Positions 54,158 to 62,562 of a stretch of DNA of 64,000 bases are shown one piece after another. The first letter of the stretch is position 1. Every line of letters begins with the position of its first letter. Below the pieces are notes generated by a model. That model searched no databases. It saw nothing but the letters and a program-made list of their open reading frames with translations, and was not told where the DNA came from. The translations under genes were made by a program, and so were the position numbers. This DNA comes from Anaerolineaceae bacterium (GTDB lineage Bacteria > Chloroflexota > Anaerolineae > Anaerolineales > Anaerolineaceae): contig PABH01000053.1 in assembly GCA_002702705.1 (NCBI GenBank), positions 124,001 through 188,000 of the forward strand. Direction: 5' to 3'.

Positions 54158-55656
54158 TTTTCAGGATTTCTCCACCAACGATTATTTCCCTGAATAAATT
54201 GATCAGCCCCTAAGGGTCCCCACGTTCCAGCTTCATAAACAGGTAAATATTTTCTCTTACTGATCTCCCAACCTTTAAAAATCCGATCGGTAAAAGCCCA
54301 TTGGGCAATAACTTCATCTGACCTTGTAAATAATGTGGCATCTCCATACAAAGCATCTTGAATCAACCGCACATAAGCTTCAGGTGCCTTGCTATGAAAG
54401 GATGTCTCATAATCAAAATCCATCTTCACCGGGGCAATCTGATTTACCGGCCCAGGCATTTTTGCGCCAAATGTAAGCGTGATCCCTTCATCGGGCTGCA
54501 GTCTTAATACTAAAACATTAGGGGCATCTCCAGCCGTGTTTTGCCAATTAAATAAGGGCAATGGAACTTGTTTATAATGAATCGCAATTTCTGTCATCCG
54601 TTTTGGTAAACGTTTTCCAGACCGAAGATAAAAAGGAACACCTGACCAACGCCAATTTTCAACATACAATTTTGCTGCTAAAAACGTCTCCGTTACTGAT
54701 AATGGATCGACTCCATCCTCATCTTTATAAGCTTTCACCCGTTCATGATTAACATAACCAGAACCATACTGCGCTCTAAATGTGTTTTCAAGTACTTCTT
54801 CGGGTGAGTAAGGTTTTAAAGCCCTTAAAACCTTAACTTTTTCATCACGAACACAGTCCGCACTAAAAGCGACCGGCGCTTCCATTGCTGTTAAGGCTAA
54901 CAACTGCATTAAATGATTCTGGAACATATCTCGAATTACGCCGGCAGATTCATAATACCCTGCTCTCGTTCCGACCCCAACAGTTTCTGCAACGGTTATT
55001 TGTACATGGTCAACATATCGGCGATTCCACAAAGGTTCAAAAATTCCATTTGCAAAACGTAACACCAAAATATTCTGAACCGTTTCTTTTCCAAGATAAT
55101 GGTCAATTCGATAAATTTGGTTTTCTTCAAACACGGTATGCACTAAAGATTCTAATTTTTTTGCTGATTCCAAATCACTACCATAGGGCTTTTCAATCAC
55201 AATTCTTGTCCACCCCGGTGCAACGTGATTATTATTATGATTACCCAGACTTTGAATAATGTCATCATAGGAATCTGGTGGCGTTGCCAGATAAAACAAA
55301 ACATTTTTTATCTTCTTTTCGTTAATCAATTTGTTAATTTGATCGTAACCAGCTTGCTTTTCAAAAGTGGATTCGATATAGGTTGTATTTTTAAACAATT
55401 CGTTAACAGCAGTTTCCTGATAATCTTTATCAGAATAAGTTTTTACAGCATCAATAAACACCTCTCGTAAATGATCATCAGTCCATGATCTTCTGGCAAA
55501 ACCAATTAAGTATAATTCTTTTGGAATTCGTCCTGCGAGGTAAAGCTCATAAATGGCTGGTATTAATTTTCTTTTTGTTAAATCCCCCGTCACACCAAAT
55601 ATGACAATTGCTGTTTGTTGTAATTTTGAAATTTTATCCACATTGTTCATTTTCAT
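54154..55656 (-). CDS. zwf: Glucose-6-phosphate 1-dehydrogenase
   Basis: 500 residues. The N-terminal NADP-binding motif is VFGVTGDLTKRKLIPAIYEL (about 18-37), followed by the substrate motif RIDHYLGKETVQNIL (about 178-192, catalytic His). The C-terminal region has the family blocks YLRSGKRLPKR (about 339-349) and LRLQPDEGITL. It opens the oxidative pentose phosphate pathway and makes NADPH, which could feed the F420 reductase. Start at ATG 55656; an ATG two codons downstream is also possible. No gnd or pgl gene lies nearby. Confidence 0.95.
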   Translation of the reverse strand: MKMNNVDKISKLQQTAIVIFGVTGDLTKRKLIPAIYELYLAGRIPKELYLIGFARRSWTDDHLREVFIDAVKTYSDKDYQETAVNELFKNTTYIESTFEKQAGYDQINKLINEKKIKNVLFYLATPPDSYDDIIQSLGNHNNNHVAPGWTRIVIEKPYGSDLESAKKLESLVHTVFEENQIYRIDHYLGKETVQNILVLRFANGIFEPLWNRRYVDHVQITVAETVGVGTRAGYYESAGVIRDMFQNHLMQLLALTAMEAPVAFSADCVRDEKVKVLRALKPYSPEEVLENTFRAQYGSGYVNHERVKAYKDEDGVDPLSVTETFLAAKLYVENWRWSGVPFYLRSGKRLPKRMTEIAIHYKQVPLPLFNWQNTAGDAPNVLVLRLQPDEGITLTFGAKMPGPVNQIAPVKMDFDYETSFHSKAPEAYVRLIQDALYGDATLFTRSDEVIAQWAFTDRIFKGWEISKRKYLPVYEAGTWGPLGADQFIQGNNRWWRNPEN

Positions 55657-55726
55657 CAGTTTTTCCCAATTGTTTATTCAAAATTTTATCGAATAATTAA
55701 ACAAATACAAGAATATATATTACTTT

Positions 55727-55735
55727 TGATATAAT
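55727..55735 (+). promoter_or_regulatory. Extended -10 promoter of prs
   Basis: TGA directly before TATAAT (55730-55735) forms an extended -10 element. No -35 is evident. The prs ATG at 55804 has AAAGGA about 7 bases upstream, giving a leader of about 60 bases. Confidence 0.4.
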
Positions 55736-55803
55736 CAGAGTAAATAAATTAATTTTATTGGTATCTGGTAATAAATTTTTTTATTCTTTTAAAAGGATAT
55801 ATT

Positions 55804-56757
55804 ATGGCCAGTCATCCTTTACATATTTTTTCAGGCTCATGTTATCCAGAATTGGCTCAAGAAATTGGAGACTACCTCCATCTACCCGTGGGAAAAGCCC
55901 AAACAACACACCTTCCGGATAGCGAAATACATGTTAAACTCGATGAAGTAGTCAGGGAACATGATGTTTTTTTTATCCAATCCATAAATCGACCCGTAAA
56001 TGAGGGTTTGATGGAATTGTTGTTATTTGTTGATGCTTTCCGCAGAGCGAGTGTAAATAAATTAAACATTGTTATCCCATATTTTCCATATGCTCGCCAG
56101 GAAAGAATGGCAACCGGACGTGAAGCAATCAGTGCAAGAGTCGTTGCTGATCTGATAGAACGTCAAGGTGCATCACGGGTTATTTTTATCGATATTCACA
56201 ATCCTGCGATTCAAGGTTTTTTTAACATTCCTGTTGATCCATTAAGTGCAGTTCCAACCATGTGTAATCATTTACAAAAATATGACCTAAGCGATTCTGT
56301 AATTGTTAGTCCCGACGTAGGCCGTGCATCATTGGCTGGTAAATATGCAGAATTATTAGGTTTACCGCTCGTTGTGATGCATAAAAGAAGAGAAAATTTT
56401 TCAAATACAAAAGTGACCCACTTGGTGGGTGACATTCGGGGAAAGAGACCAATACTCATAGATGATATGATTGCTGGGGGAAGTGTATTAAAACAAATTG
56501 ATATTCTTTATGAACATGGTGCGAGTAAAAAATTATGGGCATCAATCACCCACCCAATTCTCTTACCTTCTGCTATTGAACAACTGAATAGAGATGATAG
56601 AATTGAAAAGTTAATCGTTACAAACACGTTAAAATTACCCGATGAGGCAAAAAACAATAAAAAGATAGAACAAATAACAATCGCACATTTATTAGCCAGC
56701 ATAATTGAGAAAATTTATAAAGGCGAAAGCATTTCGAATCAACTTATTAAATCGTAA
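55804..56757 (+). CDS. prs: Ribose-phosphate pyrophosphokinase
   Basis: 317 residues, usual length for bacterial PRPP synthetase. Seen: SDxEIHVKL-type [11 protein letters not shown] (about 38-48), [15 protein letters not shown] (about 60-74), [11 protein letters not shown] (about 96-106), [12 protein letters not shown] (about 129-140) and the PRPP loop [14 protein letters not shown] (about 218-231). In this loop the canonical DDMIDTxGT is replaced by DDMIAGGSV, a shift that also appears one residue short. It makes PRPP from ribose 5-phosphate and ATP. AAAGGA precedes the ATG. degV follows after 39 bases. Confidence 0.92.
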   Translation: MASHPLHIFSGSCYPELAQEIGDYLHLPVGKAQTTHLPDSEIHVKLDEVVREHDVFFIQSINRPVNEGLMELLLFVDAFRRASVNKLNIVIPYFPYARQERMATGREAISARVVADLIERQGASRVIFIDIHNPAIQGFFNIPVDPLSAVPTMCNHLQKYDLSDSVIVSPDVGRASLAGKYAELLGLPLVVMHKRRENFSNTKVTHLVGDIRGKRPILIDDMIAGGSVLKQIDILYEHGASKKLWASITHPILLPSAIEQLNRDDRIEKLIVTNTLKLPDEAKNNKKIEQITIAHLLASIIEKIYKGESISNQLIKS

Positions 56758-56796
56758 TTAATATTCAACTAATTAAATTGATAATGGAGATTTATC

Positions 56797-57639
56797 ATGG
56801 CAGTTATTTTTGCAGATACAACCTCAAGTATTCCCACCGAAGAAGCAAAACAGCTTGGTATTGAGTTTTTACCTCAGATAATCGTGTTTGGTGATGATAC
56901 TTACCGGGATGATTATGAAATGGATTCAACAACTTTCATAAATCGGTTAAAAACTGAAAAAGATTTGCCAAAAACTGCAGCTCCTCCACCTGCTTTATAT
57001 GGTCCACTTTTCGAAAAACATTTAAATGCAGGCAATACAATCATCGTTTTAACTCCTTCACAAAAAGTTAGCGGTACTTTTCGTAGTGCAGAGGTTGCTG
57101 CACAGGATTTTGCATCAGATAAAATTCATGTAATAGATACCCAAAGTATTGGTGCTAGCCTCGCAAGTATTGTTAAAAGCGCAAATGATTGGTGTAAAGC
57201 CGAATTGGAGGATCAAGAAATCATCCAAAATGTAGAAAACTTAATAAGTCGGGAACAGAACTTATTTGTAGTAGATACACTAGAATACTTACATAAAGGC
57301 GGCAGAATTGGCGGAGCAAAAATGTTAGTTGGTAGTCTGTTGCAAGTAAAGCCAATTTTAAGTCTCCGAAAGGGACAGGTTGAACCGGTAGAAAGTCAAC
57401 GCACAAAAAAGAAGGCGCTTTCCAGATTAAAAGAGCTTGTTCTGGAAAATTGTCCCACTGATGCCAGTTCAAAACTTGCCATCCAACATGGTGGAGCATT
57501 GGAAGATGCTCAAATGTTAGCAAAAGATTTCGAACAAACATTAAACATACCGCATGTACCGATATACCATCTGCCCCCCGCTTTTCTTGTCCATGCAGGA
57601 CCCGGTGTTATGGGTGTAAGCTATTTCATTAAAGATTAA
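56797..57639 (+). CDS. degV: DegV family fatty-acid-binding protein
   Basis: 280 residues. N-terminal ADTTSSIPTEEAKQLGIEFLPQII (in part; about 6-29), TAAPPPALYGPLF (about 60-72), a SGTFRSA fatty-acid-head-binding turn (about 91-97) and DTLEYLHKGGRIGGAK (about 159-174) are the family markers. DegV proteins bind fatty acids and in Firmicutes (as FakB) present them to the kinase FakA; no fakA is near. GGAG precedes the ATG. Confidence 0.9.
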   Translation: MAVIFADTTSSIPTEEAKQLGIEFLPQIIVFGDDTYRDDYEMDSTTFINRLKTEKDLPKTAAPPPALYGPLFEKHLNAGNTIIVLTPSQKVSGTFRSAEVAAQDFASDKIHVIDTQSIGASLASIVKSANDWCKAELEDQEIIQNVENLISREQNLFVVDTLEYLHKGGRIGGAKMLVGSLLQVKPILSLRKGQVEPVESQRTKKKALSRLKELVLENCPTDASSKLAIQHGGALEDAQMLAKDFEQTLNIPHVPIYHLPPAFLVHAGPGVMGVSYFIKD

Positions 57640-57710
57640 ATTGTTAATTATATTCTTCAATAATTTATGGGATTAATTTGATGGATCGAATGTTTTAATT
57701 TAAAAAAACT

Positions 57711-58388
57711 ATGGATTTTAACCTTGATAAACAATTAATATATCTGGATAATCATTTGATTGTTCTTAATAAACCTGCAGGACTCCGTGTCATTCCAGAT
57801 GGTTATGATCCTTCACTATCCAATTTAAAAAATCTTCTGCTCTATAATTTCAATAATATTTATATTGTCCATCGGTTAGATAAGGATACAAGCGGTGTTA
57901 TGTTGTTTGCTTTGGATAAAGAAACCCATAAAAACCTTAACGAACAATTTACTAATCGTACAATTAATAAAAAATATATTTCGATTTGTGCAAATATCCC
58001 TGAATGGAAATATTTGTCATACCAATCAAAAATCAAAGTTAATGGAGATCGTAAACATAGAACGGTACATCATGAACAAGGAAAATTATCCAAAACAGAT
58101 TTTATGGTCTATAAAACAAATAAATTAAAACAACGTTCCGTTATTTTATCTGCATTAAAAACCGGATATACACACCAAATTCGATCCCACCTTAGTTATC
58201 TTGGATTCCCAATTCTATGTGACCCCCTTTATAAGAACATTCACAATCACCAGATTGATGATACTCCTAGCCTCTTAAACCGACTTGCTCTGCATGCGTT
58301 AAAAATTGTTTTTTTTCATCCATTTTTAAACAAAAGAGTTTGTTACGAAGCTCCCATACCTGAAGATATTCAATCCATTATGTTTTAA
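57711..58388 (+). CDS. RluA family pseudouridine synthase
   Basis: 225 residues, short for the RluA family because no S4 domain is present. The catalytic motif is VHRLDKDTSGVMLFAL (about 51-66, Asp in RLD). LDNHLIVLNKPAG (about 12-24) and QIRSHLSYLGFPILCDPLY (in part; about 156-174) are the other conserved blocks. It converts uridine to pseudouridine in rRNA or tRNA. The start (ATG 57711) has no ribosome site. It ends at a bidirectional terminator shared with hppA. Confidence 0.9.
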   Translation: MDFNLDKQLIYLDNHLIVLNKPAGLRVIPDGYDPSLSNLKNLLLYNFNNIYIVHRLDKDTSGVMLFALDKETHKNLNEQFTNRTINKKYISICANIPEWKYLSYQSKIKVNGDRKHRTVHHEQGKLSKTDFMVYKTNKLKQRSVILSALKTGYTHQIRSHLSYLGFPILCDPLYKNIHNHQIDDTPSLLNRLALHALKIVFFHPFLNKRVCYEAPIPEDIQSIMF

Positions 58389-58421
58389 AAAGAATGGCTG
58401 GTTTGAGCCAGCCATTCTTTT
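58388..58421. terminator. Bidirectional terminator between rluA-type gene and hppA
   Basis: Perfect 14-bp stem AAAAGAATGGCTGG (58388-58401) / CCAGCCATTCTTTT (58408-58421) with loop TTTGAG. T-runs flank both sides, matching the convergent genes. Confidence 0.85.
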
Positions 58422-58427
58422 GCCTTT

Positions 58428-60743
58428 TTAACTATTTTTTATGACTGATTCTGATACGTCTGGTACTGGACGTTTACTTTGAATTAAAGCCCAACCTATC
58501 AGGCCAACCAAGAATGCAACAACGATCCAGCCCACCCAATTTAAAGGTTGATATTTAACAATAACCGGTGCCGCGAGCAAACTGACCAAATTCACAACTT
58601 TAATCATGGGGTTTAATGCTGGTCCGGCAGTATCTTTTAATGGATCACCTACGGTATCTCCAACAACCCCAGCTTTATGACGTTCCGATCCCTTGCCTGT
58701 GTTCGCATGTAAATCCCGTGGTTCGTCCTCAATTGCTTTTTTAGAATTATCCCAAGCACCACCAGTATTAGACATAAACACAGCCAATAATTGACCACTT
58801 AAGATAACCCCAGCCAAAAATCCGCCAAGCGCCTCCACTTGAAGCACCATACCCACAACTAGCGGTGTAATAATAGAAATTACTGCCAGCGGAATTAATT
58901 CCTTTTGTGAGGATCGGGTTGAGATTCCTACAACACGGGCATAATCTGGCTTCACAGTTCCTTCTAAAATTCCAGGAATCTTAAATTGTTTCCGAACTTC
59001 TTCTACCACCTGGCTAGCTGCACGGCTTACCGCACGAATGGACAAGGAACTAAACAACCAGGGGAGGGCACCGCCGATCAATAACCCAACAAAAACCTTG
59101 GTTTCTGATACACGAATATGTTCAATAACAGGTATACCAAGCTGTAATTGAACTCTGCCTACATCAGTAATAAATGAAGCAAAGAGTGATACTGCAGCGA
59201 TCACTGCTGACGCAATTGCCACCCCTTTTGTAATAGCTTTCGTTGTATTACCAACAGCATCCAGATCAGCCATAATTTGGCGGGCATTTAATGTCTCTTC
59301 GTCCACAAGACCATGCCAAGCCATCTCTCCAATACCGTTGGCATTATCCGAAATTGGACCAAATGAATCCATCGCCACGTTATTTCCCGTCTGGCTTAAC
59401 ATTCCAATACCAATCATAGCTACAGCATACAAAACATAAATAGCCGGTTCATTTGCATATAAAATTAACGCCAGGATAAAACTGATCGCGATCACCACAG
59501 CCGCCCAAACGGTTGATTCCATACCCACAGACAAACCCGAAAGAATGGTTGTAGCTGTACCAGTTTTTGAAGATTGCACAATTTCCTGCACAGGAGGTTT
59601 TTTGGTCGCTGTAAAATATGAGGTTAGAGGATTAAACACAACCGCAAGACCTACGCCAATGGTAGTAATCATGCCGAGCCGCCAATCTCCTGCATAAAAA
59701 ATGCCAATAATAAATGCCCAAAAGACAGTATTTATACTGGAAACTTCATAAGAACGGAACATGGCTTCTTCAGCATCACCCGCTCTCAGGAATTTGATGG
59801 GGAAATTTTTCCAAACCGGCACCAAAAAAGTACCTAAAATTGAGCTGATCACACCAACCCCACGGATAATTAAAGGATATACAATCCATTTTAATTCTCC
59901 GGTAATCTGAACGAGTGCAATACCCAAAATCAGACCTGAAACAATCGTTACTTCGTAACTTTCAAAAATATCAGCCGCCATGCCGGCACAATCACCCACG
60001 TTATCGCCTACAAGATCTGCAATAACAGCAGCGTTTCGAGGATCATCTTCTGGAATATCTTGCTCAACTTTTCCAACCAGATCTGCCCCAACATCAGCTG
60101 CTTTTGTATAAATTCCCCCACCAACCCGCATGAATAAAGCAATTAACGTACCGCCAAAACCGAATCCTAACAAAGCATCAGGAGCCGCCTTACCAAAAAT
60201 CACAAAAATAATTGTCCCACCTAATAAACCCAAGCCATCCGTCAACATTCCGGTAATCGTACCGGCATAATATGCAATGGATAAAGCTTCGTTAAAATCC
60301 CGTCTCGCAGCAGAAGCGGAGCGAACAGATGCTTGAATCGCCATCCGCATGCCAATTTGACCAACCATTAATGAGAATGTGGCACCCAGCACAAACGCAA
60401 TTGAACGGCCAATCGCAATAATCATTTGGACATTTTGTCCAACAAACTCTTCTTCAGCCTCCAGTGAAGGCGCAACCACGTATACACTTAAAAACAATGC
60501 GATGGTTAACAATAAAATTGCAGGTAAAATCGTCTTTAATTGCCGGTTTAGATAACTATCCGCTCCTATACGAATAGCATTCCAAACTTCTTGCATTTTT
60601 TCTGTACCTTTATCCTTTTGCAGTACACTCCTACGCAGCCAAACCGCATAAGAAAGACTGATTAACGCAATAAAGATTACGCCAAGCACAGCAATTTGTT
60701 CAAAATTGCTTAAACCATGCCTGGCGAGGCCAAGAATGTCCAT
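58428..60743 (-). CDS. hppA: Membrane-bound proton-translocating pyrophosphatase (K+-independent)
   Basis: 771 residues, about 16 membrane helices. The pyrophosphate-binding motifs are ADVGADLVGKVE (about 212-223) and DNVGDCAGMAAD (about 247-258); a C-terminal DTVGDPLKDTAGPALN also matches. It couples hydrolysis of PPi to proton export. The subclass residue region GNTTKAITKG (about 495-504) has Lys and Thr where K+-dependent forms have Ala and Gly, so K+ should not be needed and H+ is the expected ion. CGGAGGA precedes the ATG. It ends at a shared terminator. It probably makes use of PPi released in biosynthesis. Confidence 0.94.
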   Translation of the reverse strand: MDILGLARHGLSNFEQIAVLGVIFIALISLSYAVWLRRSVLQKDKGTEKMQEVWNAIRIGADSYLNRQLKTILPAILLLTIALFLSVYVVAPSLEAEEEFVGQNVQMIIAIGRSIAFVLGATFSLMVGQIGMRMAIQASVRSASAARRDFNEALSIAYYAGTITGMLTDGLGLLGGTIIFVIFGKAAPDALLGFGFGGTLIALFMRVGGGIYTKAADVGADLVGKVEQDIPEDDPRNAAVIADLVGDNVGDCAGMAADIFESYEVTIVSGLILGIALVQITGELKWIVYPLIIRGVGVISSILGTFLVPVWKNFPIKFLRAGDAEEAMFRSYEVSSINTVFWAFIIGIFYAGDWRLGMITTIGVGLAVVFNPLTSYFTATKKPPVQEIVQSSKTGTATTILSGLSVGMESTVWAAVVIAISFILALILYANEPAIYVLYAVAMIGIGMLSQTGNNVAMDSFGPISDNANGIGEMAWHGLVDEETLNARQIMADLDAVGNTTKAITKGVAIASAVIAAVSLFASFITDVGRVQLQLGIPVIEHIRVSETKVFVGLLIGGALPWLFSSLSIRAVSRAASQVVEEVRKQFKIPGILEGTVKPDYARVVGISTRSSQKELIPLAVISIITPLVVGMVLQVEALGGFLAGVILSGQLLAVFMSNTGGAWDNSKKAIEDEPRDLHANTGKGSERHKAGVVGDTVGDPLKDTAGPALNPMIKVVNLVSLLAAPVIVKYQPLNWVGWIVVAFLVGLIGWALIQSKRPVPDVSESVIKNS

Positions 60744-60835
60744 CTTTTCCTCCGAAATGAATAATATTTGGTTGTAGATTGGGTATTTACAGTTTGTGTC
60801 TCTGACACTTTGGGTACGGTACGTCCTTCGAACTA

Positions 60836-60864
60836 AATTTTACTGATTTGAACCAATTTGTCAA
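60836..60864 (-). promoter_or_regulatory. Possible promoter of hppA
   Basis: On the minus strand, consensus TTGACA (60859-60864) is followed after 17 bp by AAAATT (60836-60841), a weak -10. The leader would be about 90 bases. Confidence 0.3.
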
Positions 60865-60910
60865 ATTAATCCAGAAAACATTAATAAATTATTAGAATGC
60901 CAAAAATGTA

Positions 60911-60939
60911 TTGACTTCAATCTCTCGTTGTTGTATATT
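60911..60939 (+). promoter_or_regulatory. Upstream (distal) promoter of rpoD
   Basis: TTGACT (60911-60916), exact 17-bp spacer, TATATT (60934-60939). It precedes a perfect hairpin by about 34 bases. A message from here would have a leader of about 235 bases before the rpoD ATG. Confidence 0.6.
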
Positions 60940-60972
60940 GTTAGTTGCTTAAAGCTTATATTAAATACTAAC

Positions 60973-60995
60973 ACGAGCGGATTATATCCGCTCGT
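60973..60995 (+). promoter_or_regulatory. Hairpin in the rpoD leader
   Basis: Perfect 10-bp stem ACGAGCGGAT (60973-60982) / ATCCGCTCGT (60986-60995) with a 3-base loop, then TTTG. It follows the distal promoter and precedes the proximal one. It could be an attenuator, the end of a short RNA, or a protein-binding site. The T-run is too short for a confident terminator. Confidence 0.5.
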
Positions 60996-61073
60996 TTGTA
61001 TGCCTAGAGATTTAATCGTGAATAATTGCGCAATAAATTAAGATATATTAAAAATCTATGTTGCTTCAAAGTA

Positions 61074-61102
61074 TTGAATTTATATATGAAAAAGTGTATG
61101 CT
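61074..61102 (+). promoter_or_regulatory. Proximal promoter of rpoD
   Basis: TTGAAT (61074-61079), exact 17-bp spacer, TATGCT (61097-61102). The leader would be about 72 bases, with AGAGG near 61161 as the ribosome site. Confidence 0.5.
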
Positions 61103-61180
61103 GATTTAGTGTGCCCCTAATATATTAGAAAGATTTCCTTTGAAGCACACATCTTAAAGAAAGAGGTTGTTTTTTAGCGT

Positions 61181-62389
61181 ATGAACAATTTCATTAATGA
61201 CGTTGATGAAAATATGGAATATTCAACAATCGCAAGATTGGTTGAGTTGGGTCGCCAGAAATCGTATGTGACAATTGATGATATTTTGCATTTCTTTCCG
61301 GATGCAGAACAAGATGTAGACCAACTTGAAGAAGCATTTGCAGCTTTAATGAGCGCAGGCATTCCTTATATTGAGGATGAAACACCACTAGACGGCCCAT
61401 CCGATGATGATCTCGAACCTGATGCAAAAGACGAAGAGGAAGAAGAGAAGAAAACAACCTTAGATGACCTTGAAAATATCGACACGGACGACACAATTGG
61501 TCTTTATTTAAAAGAAGTCAGCCGCGTTCCTTTGTTAACTGCAGAAGAAGAAGTTGAACTTGCACAAAGAATAGAACGAGGTCGTATGGCACGAGAAGAA
61601 CTGGCAAAAGGCCATGTTCTAAATGATCGTCGCTCCCAGCTCAGAAAACTTATCGAAGATGGATGGGATGGTCGAGAACATCTAATTACTGCAAATTCCC
61701 GTTTAGTGATTAGTGTCGCAAAAAAATATATGGGAAGGGGTGTCCCATTTTTAGATCTAATTCAAGAAGGTAATATTGGTTTAATTCGAGCCACAAAAAA
61801 GTTTGATTACCGTAGAGGCCATAAATTTTCTACTTATGCAACATGGTGGATTCGCCAGGCAGTAACCCGAGCAATAGCTGATCAGGGGCGTACAATTCGC
61901 GTACCGGTTCATATGGGCGATCAAATTAATAAGTTACTCCGAATTCAGCACCAATTAACCCAAAAATTGGGTAGAGAACCAAGTGTAGAAGAACTAGCGG
62001 AAACACTTGATGTTACCCCGAAAAAAGTAGAAAACATGATTCAAGTTGCCCGGCGTCCTCTATCATTAGAGACCCCAACAGATGATGAAGAAGACTCCGT
62101 ATTAGGTGATTTTATTGAAGACGATGAAGCTCCACCTCCGGATGATACAGCAACTTATAATTTATTAAAGGAACACTTGGAAGAAGTTTTAAGTGATTTG
62201 CCGCCAAGGGAAGTCCGAATATTACAACTTCGTTATGGGTTGCTCGACGGTCAGGCTTATACATTAGAAGAAGTTGGTCGGAAAATGGGTGTAACGAGGG
62301 AACGCGTACGCCAGATTGAGGCGCAAGCCTTAAGTCGTTTACGACACCCGGTTATTCGTCGAAAATTAAGGGATTATTTAGGAGATTAA
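61181..62389 (+). CDS. rpoD: Primary RNA polymerase sigma factor
   Basis: 402 residues. Region 1.1 (about 1-75), an acidic linker (about 66-100, DEEEEEKK), region 1.2 [31 protein letters not shown] (in part; about 104-134), region 2 with [16 protein letters not shown] and [31 protein letters not shown] (in part; about 170-235), region 3 and region 4 [21 protein letters not shown] at the end. All sigma-70 housekeeping elements are present, so it recognises TTGACA/TATAAT promoters, as seen in this window. Short for a sigma-70: the long non-conserved insert of E. coli is missing. Confidence 0.95.
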   Translation: MNNFINDVDENMEYSTIARLVELGRQKSYVTIDDILHFFPDAEQDVDQLEEAFAALMSAGIPYIEDETPLDGPSDDDLEPDAKDEEEEEKKTTLDDLENIDTDDTIGLYLKEVSRVPLLTAEEEVELAQRIERGRMAREELAKGHVLNDRRSQLRKLIEDGWDGREHLITANSRLVISVAKKYMGRGVPFLDLIQEGNIGLIRATKKFDYRRGHKFSTYATWWIRQAVTRAIADQGRTIRVPVHMGDQINKLLRIQHQLTQKLGREPSVEELAETLDVTPKKVENMIQVARRPLSLETPTDDEEDSVLGDFIEDDEAPPPDDTATYNLLKEHLEEVLSDLPPREVRILQLRYGLLDGQAYTLEEVGRKMGVTRERVRQIEAQALSRLRHPVIRRKLRDYLGD

Positions 62390-62394
62390 GCTTG

Positions 62395-62426
62395 ATGAAG
62401 CGTGGTAAAACACGCTTCATTTTTTA
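62395..62426 (+). terminator. Rho-independent terminator after rpoD
   Basis: Stem ATGAAGCGTG (62395-62404) / CACGCTTCAT (62411-62420), loop GTAAAA, then TTTTT. It begins 6 bases past the rpoD stop. Confidence 0.85.
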
Positions 62427-62562
62427 TTAGTATGTTAGCTATAATTAATCAATATCTTATAAAATCCCATCAGGAACAATGATTGCAACCAAAACAATTT
62501 GTGGATTCTAAAATACTTGCATAATCAATTAACTTATTGCATACTAAACGTTGGAGGTGGCA

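Larger units (their letters stand above)
60744..61180. other. Long intergenic region between hppA and rpoD
   Basis: 437 bases without a credible reading frame. It holds a minus-strand promoter candidate for hppA, two plus-strand promoter candidates for rpoD and a perfect hairpin. No tRNA or known riboswitch was recognised. Confidence 0.7.

Noticed and set aside
60744-61180. 6S RNA, tmRNA or riboswitch in the long intergenic region
   Set aside because: No recognisable conserved core; only promoters and one short hairpin are seen.
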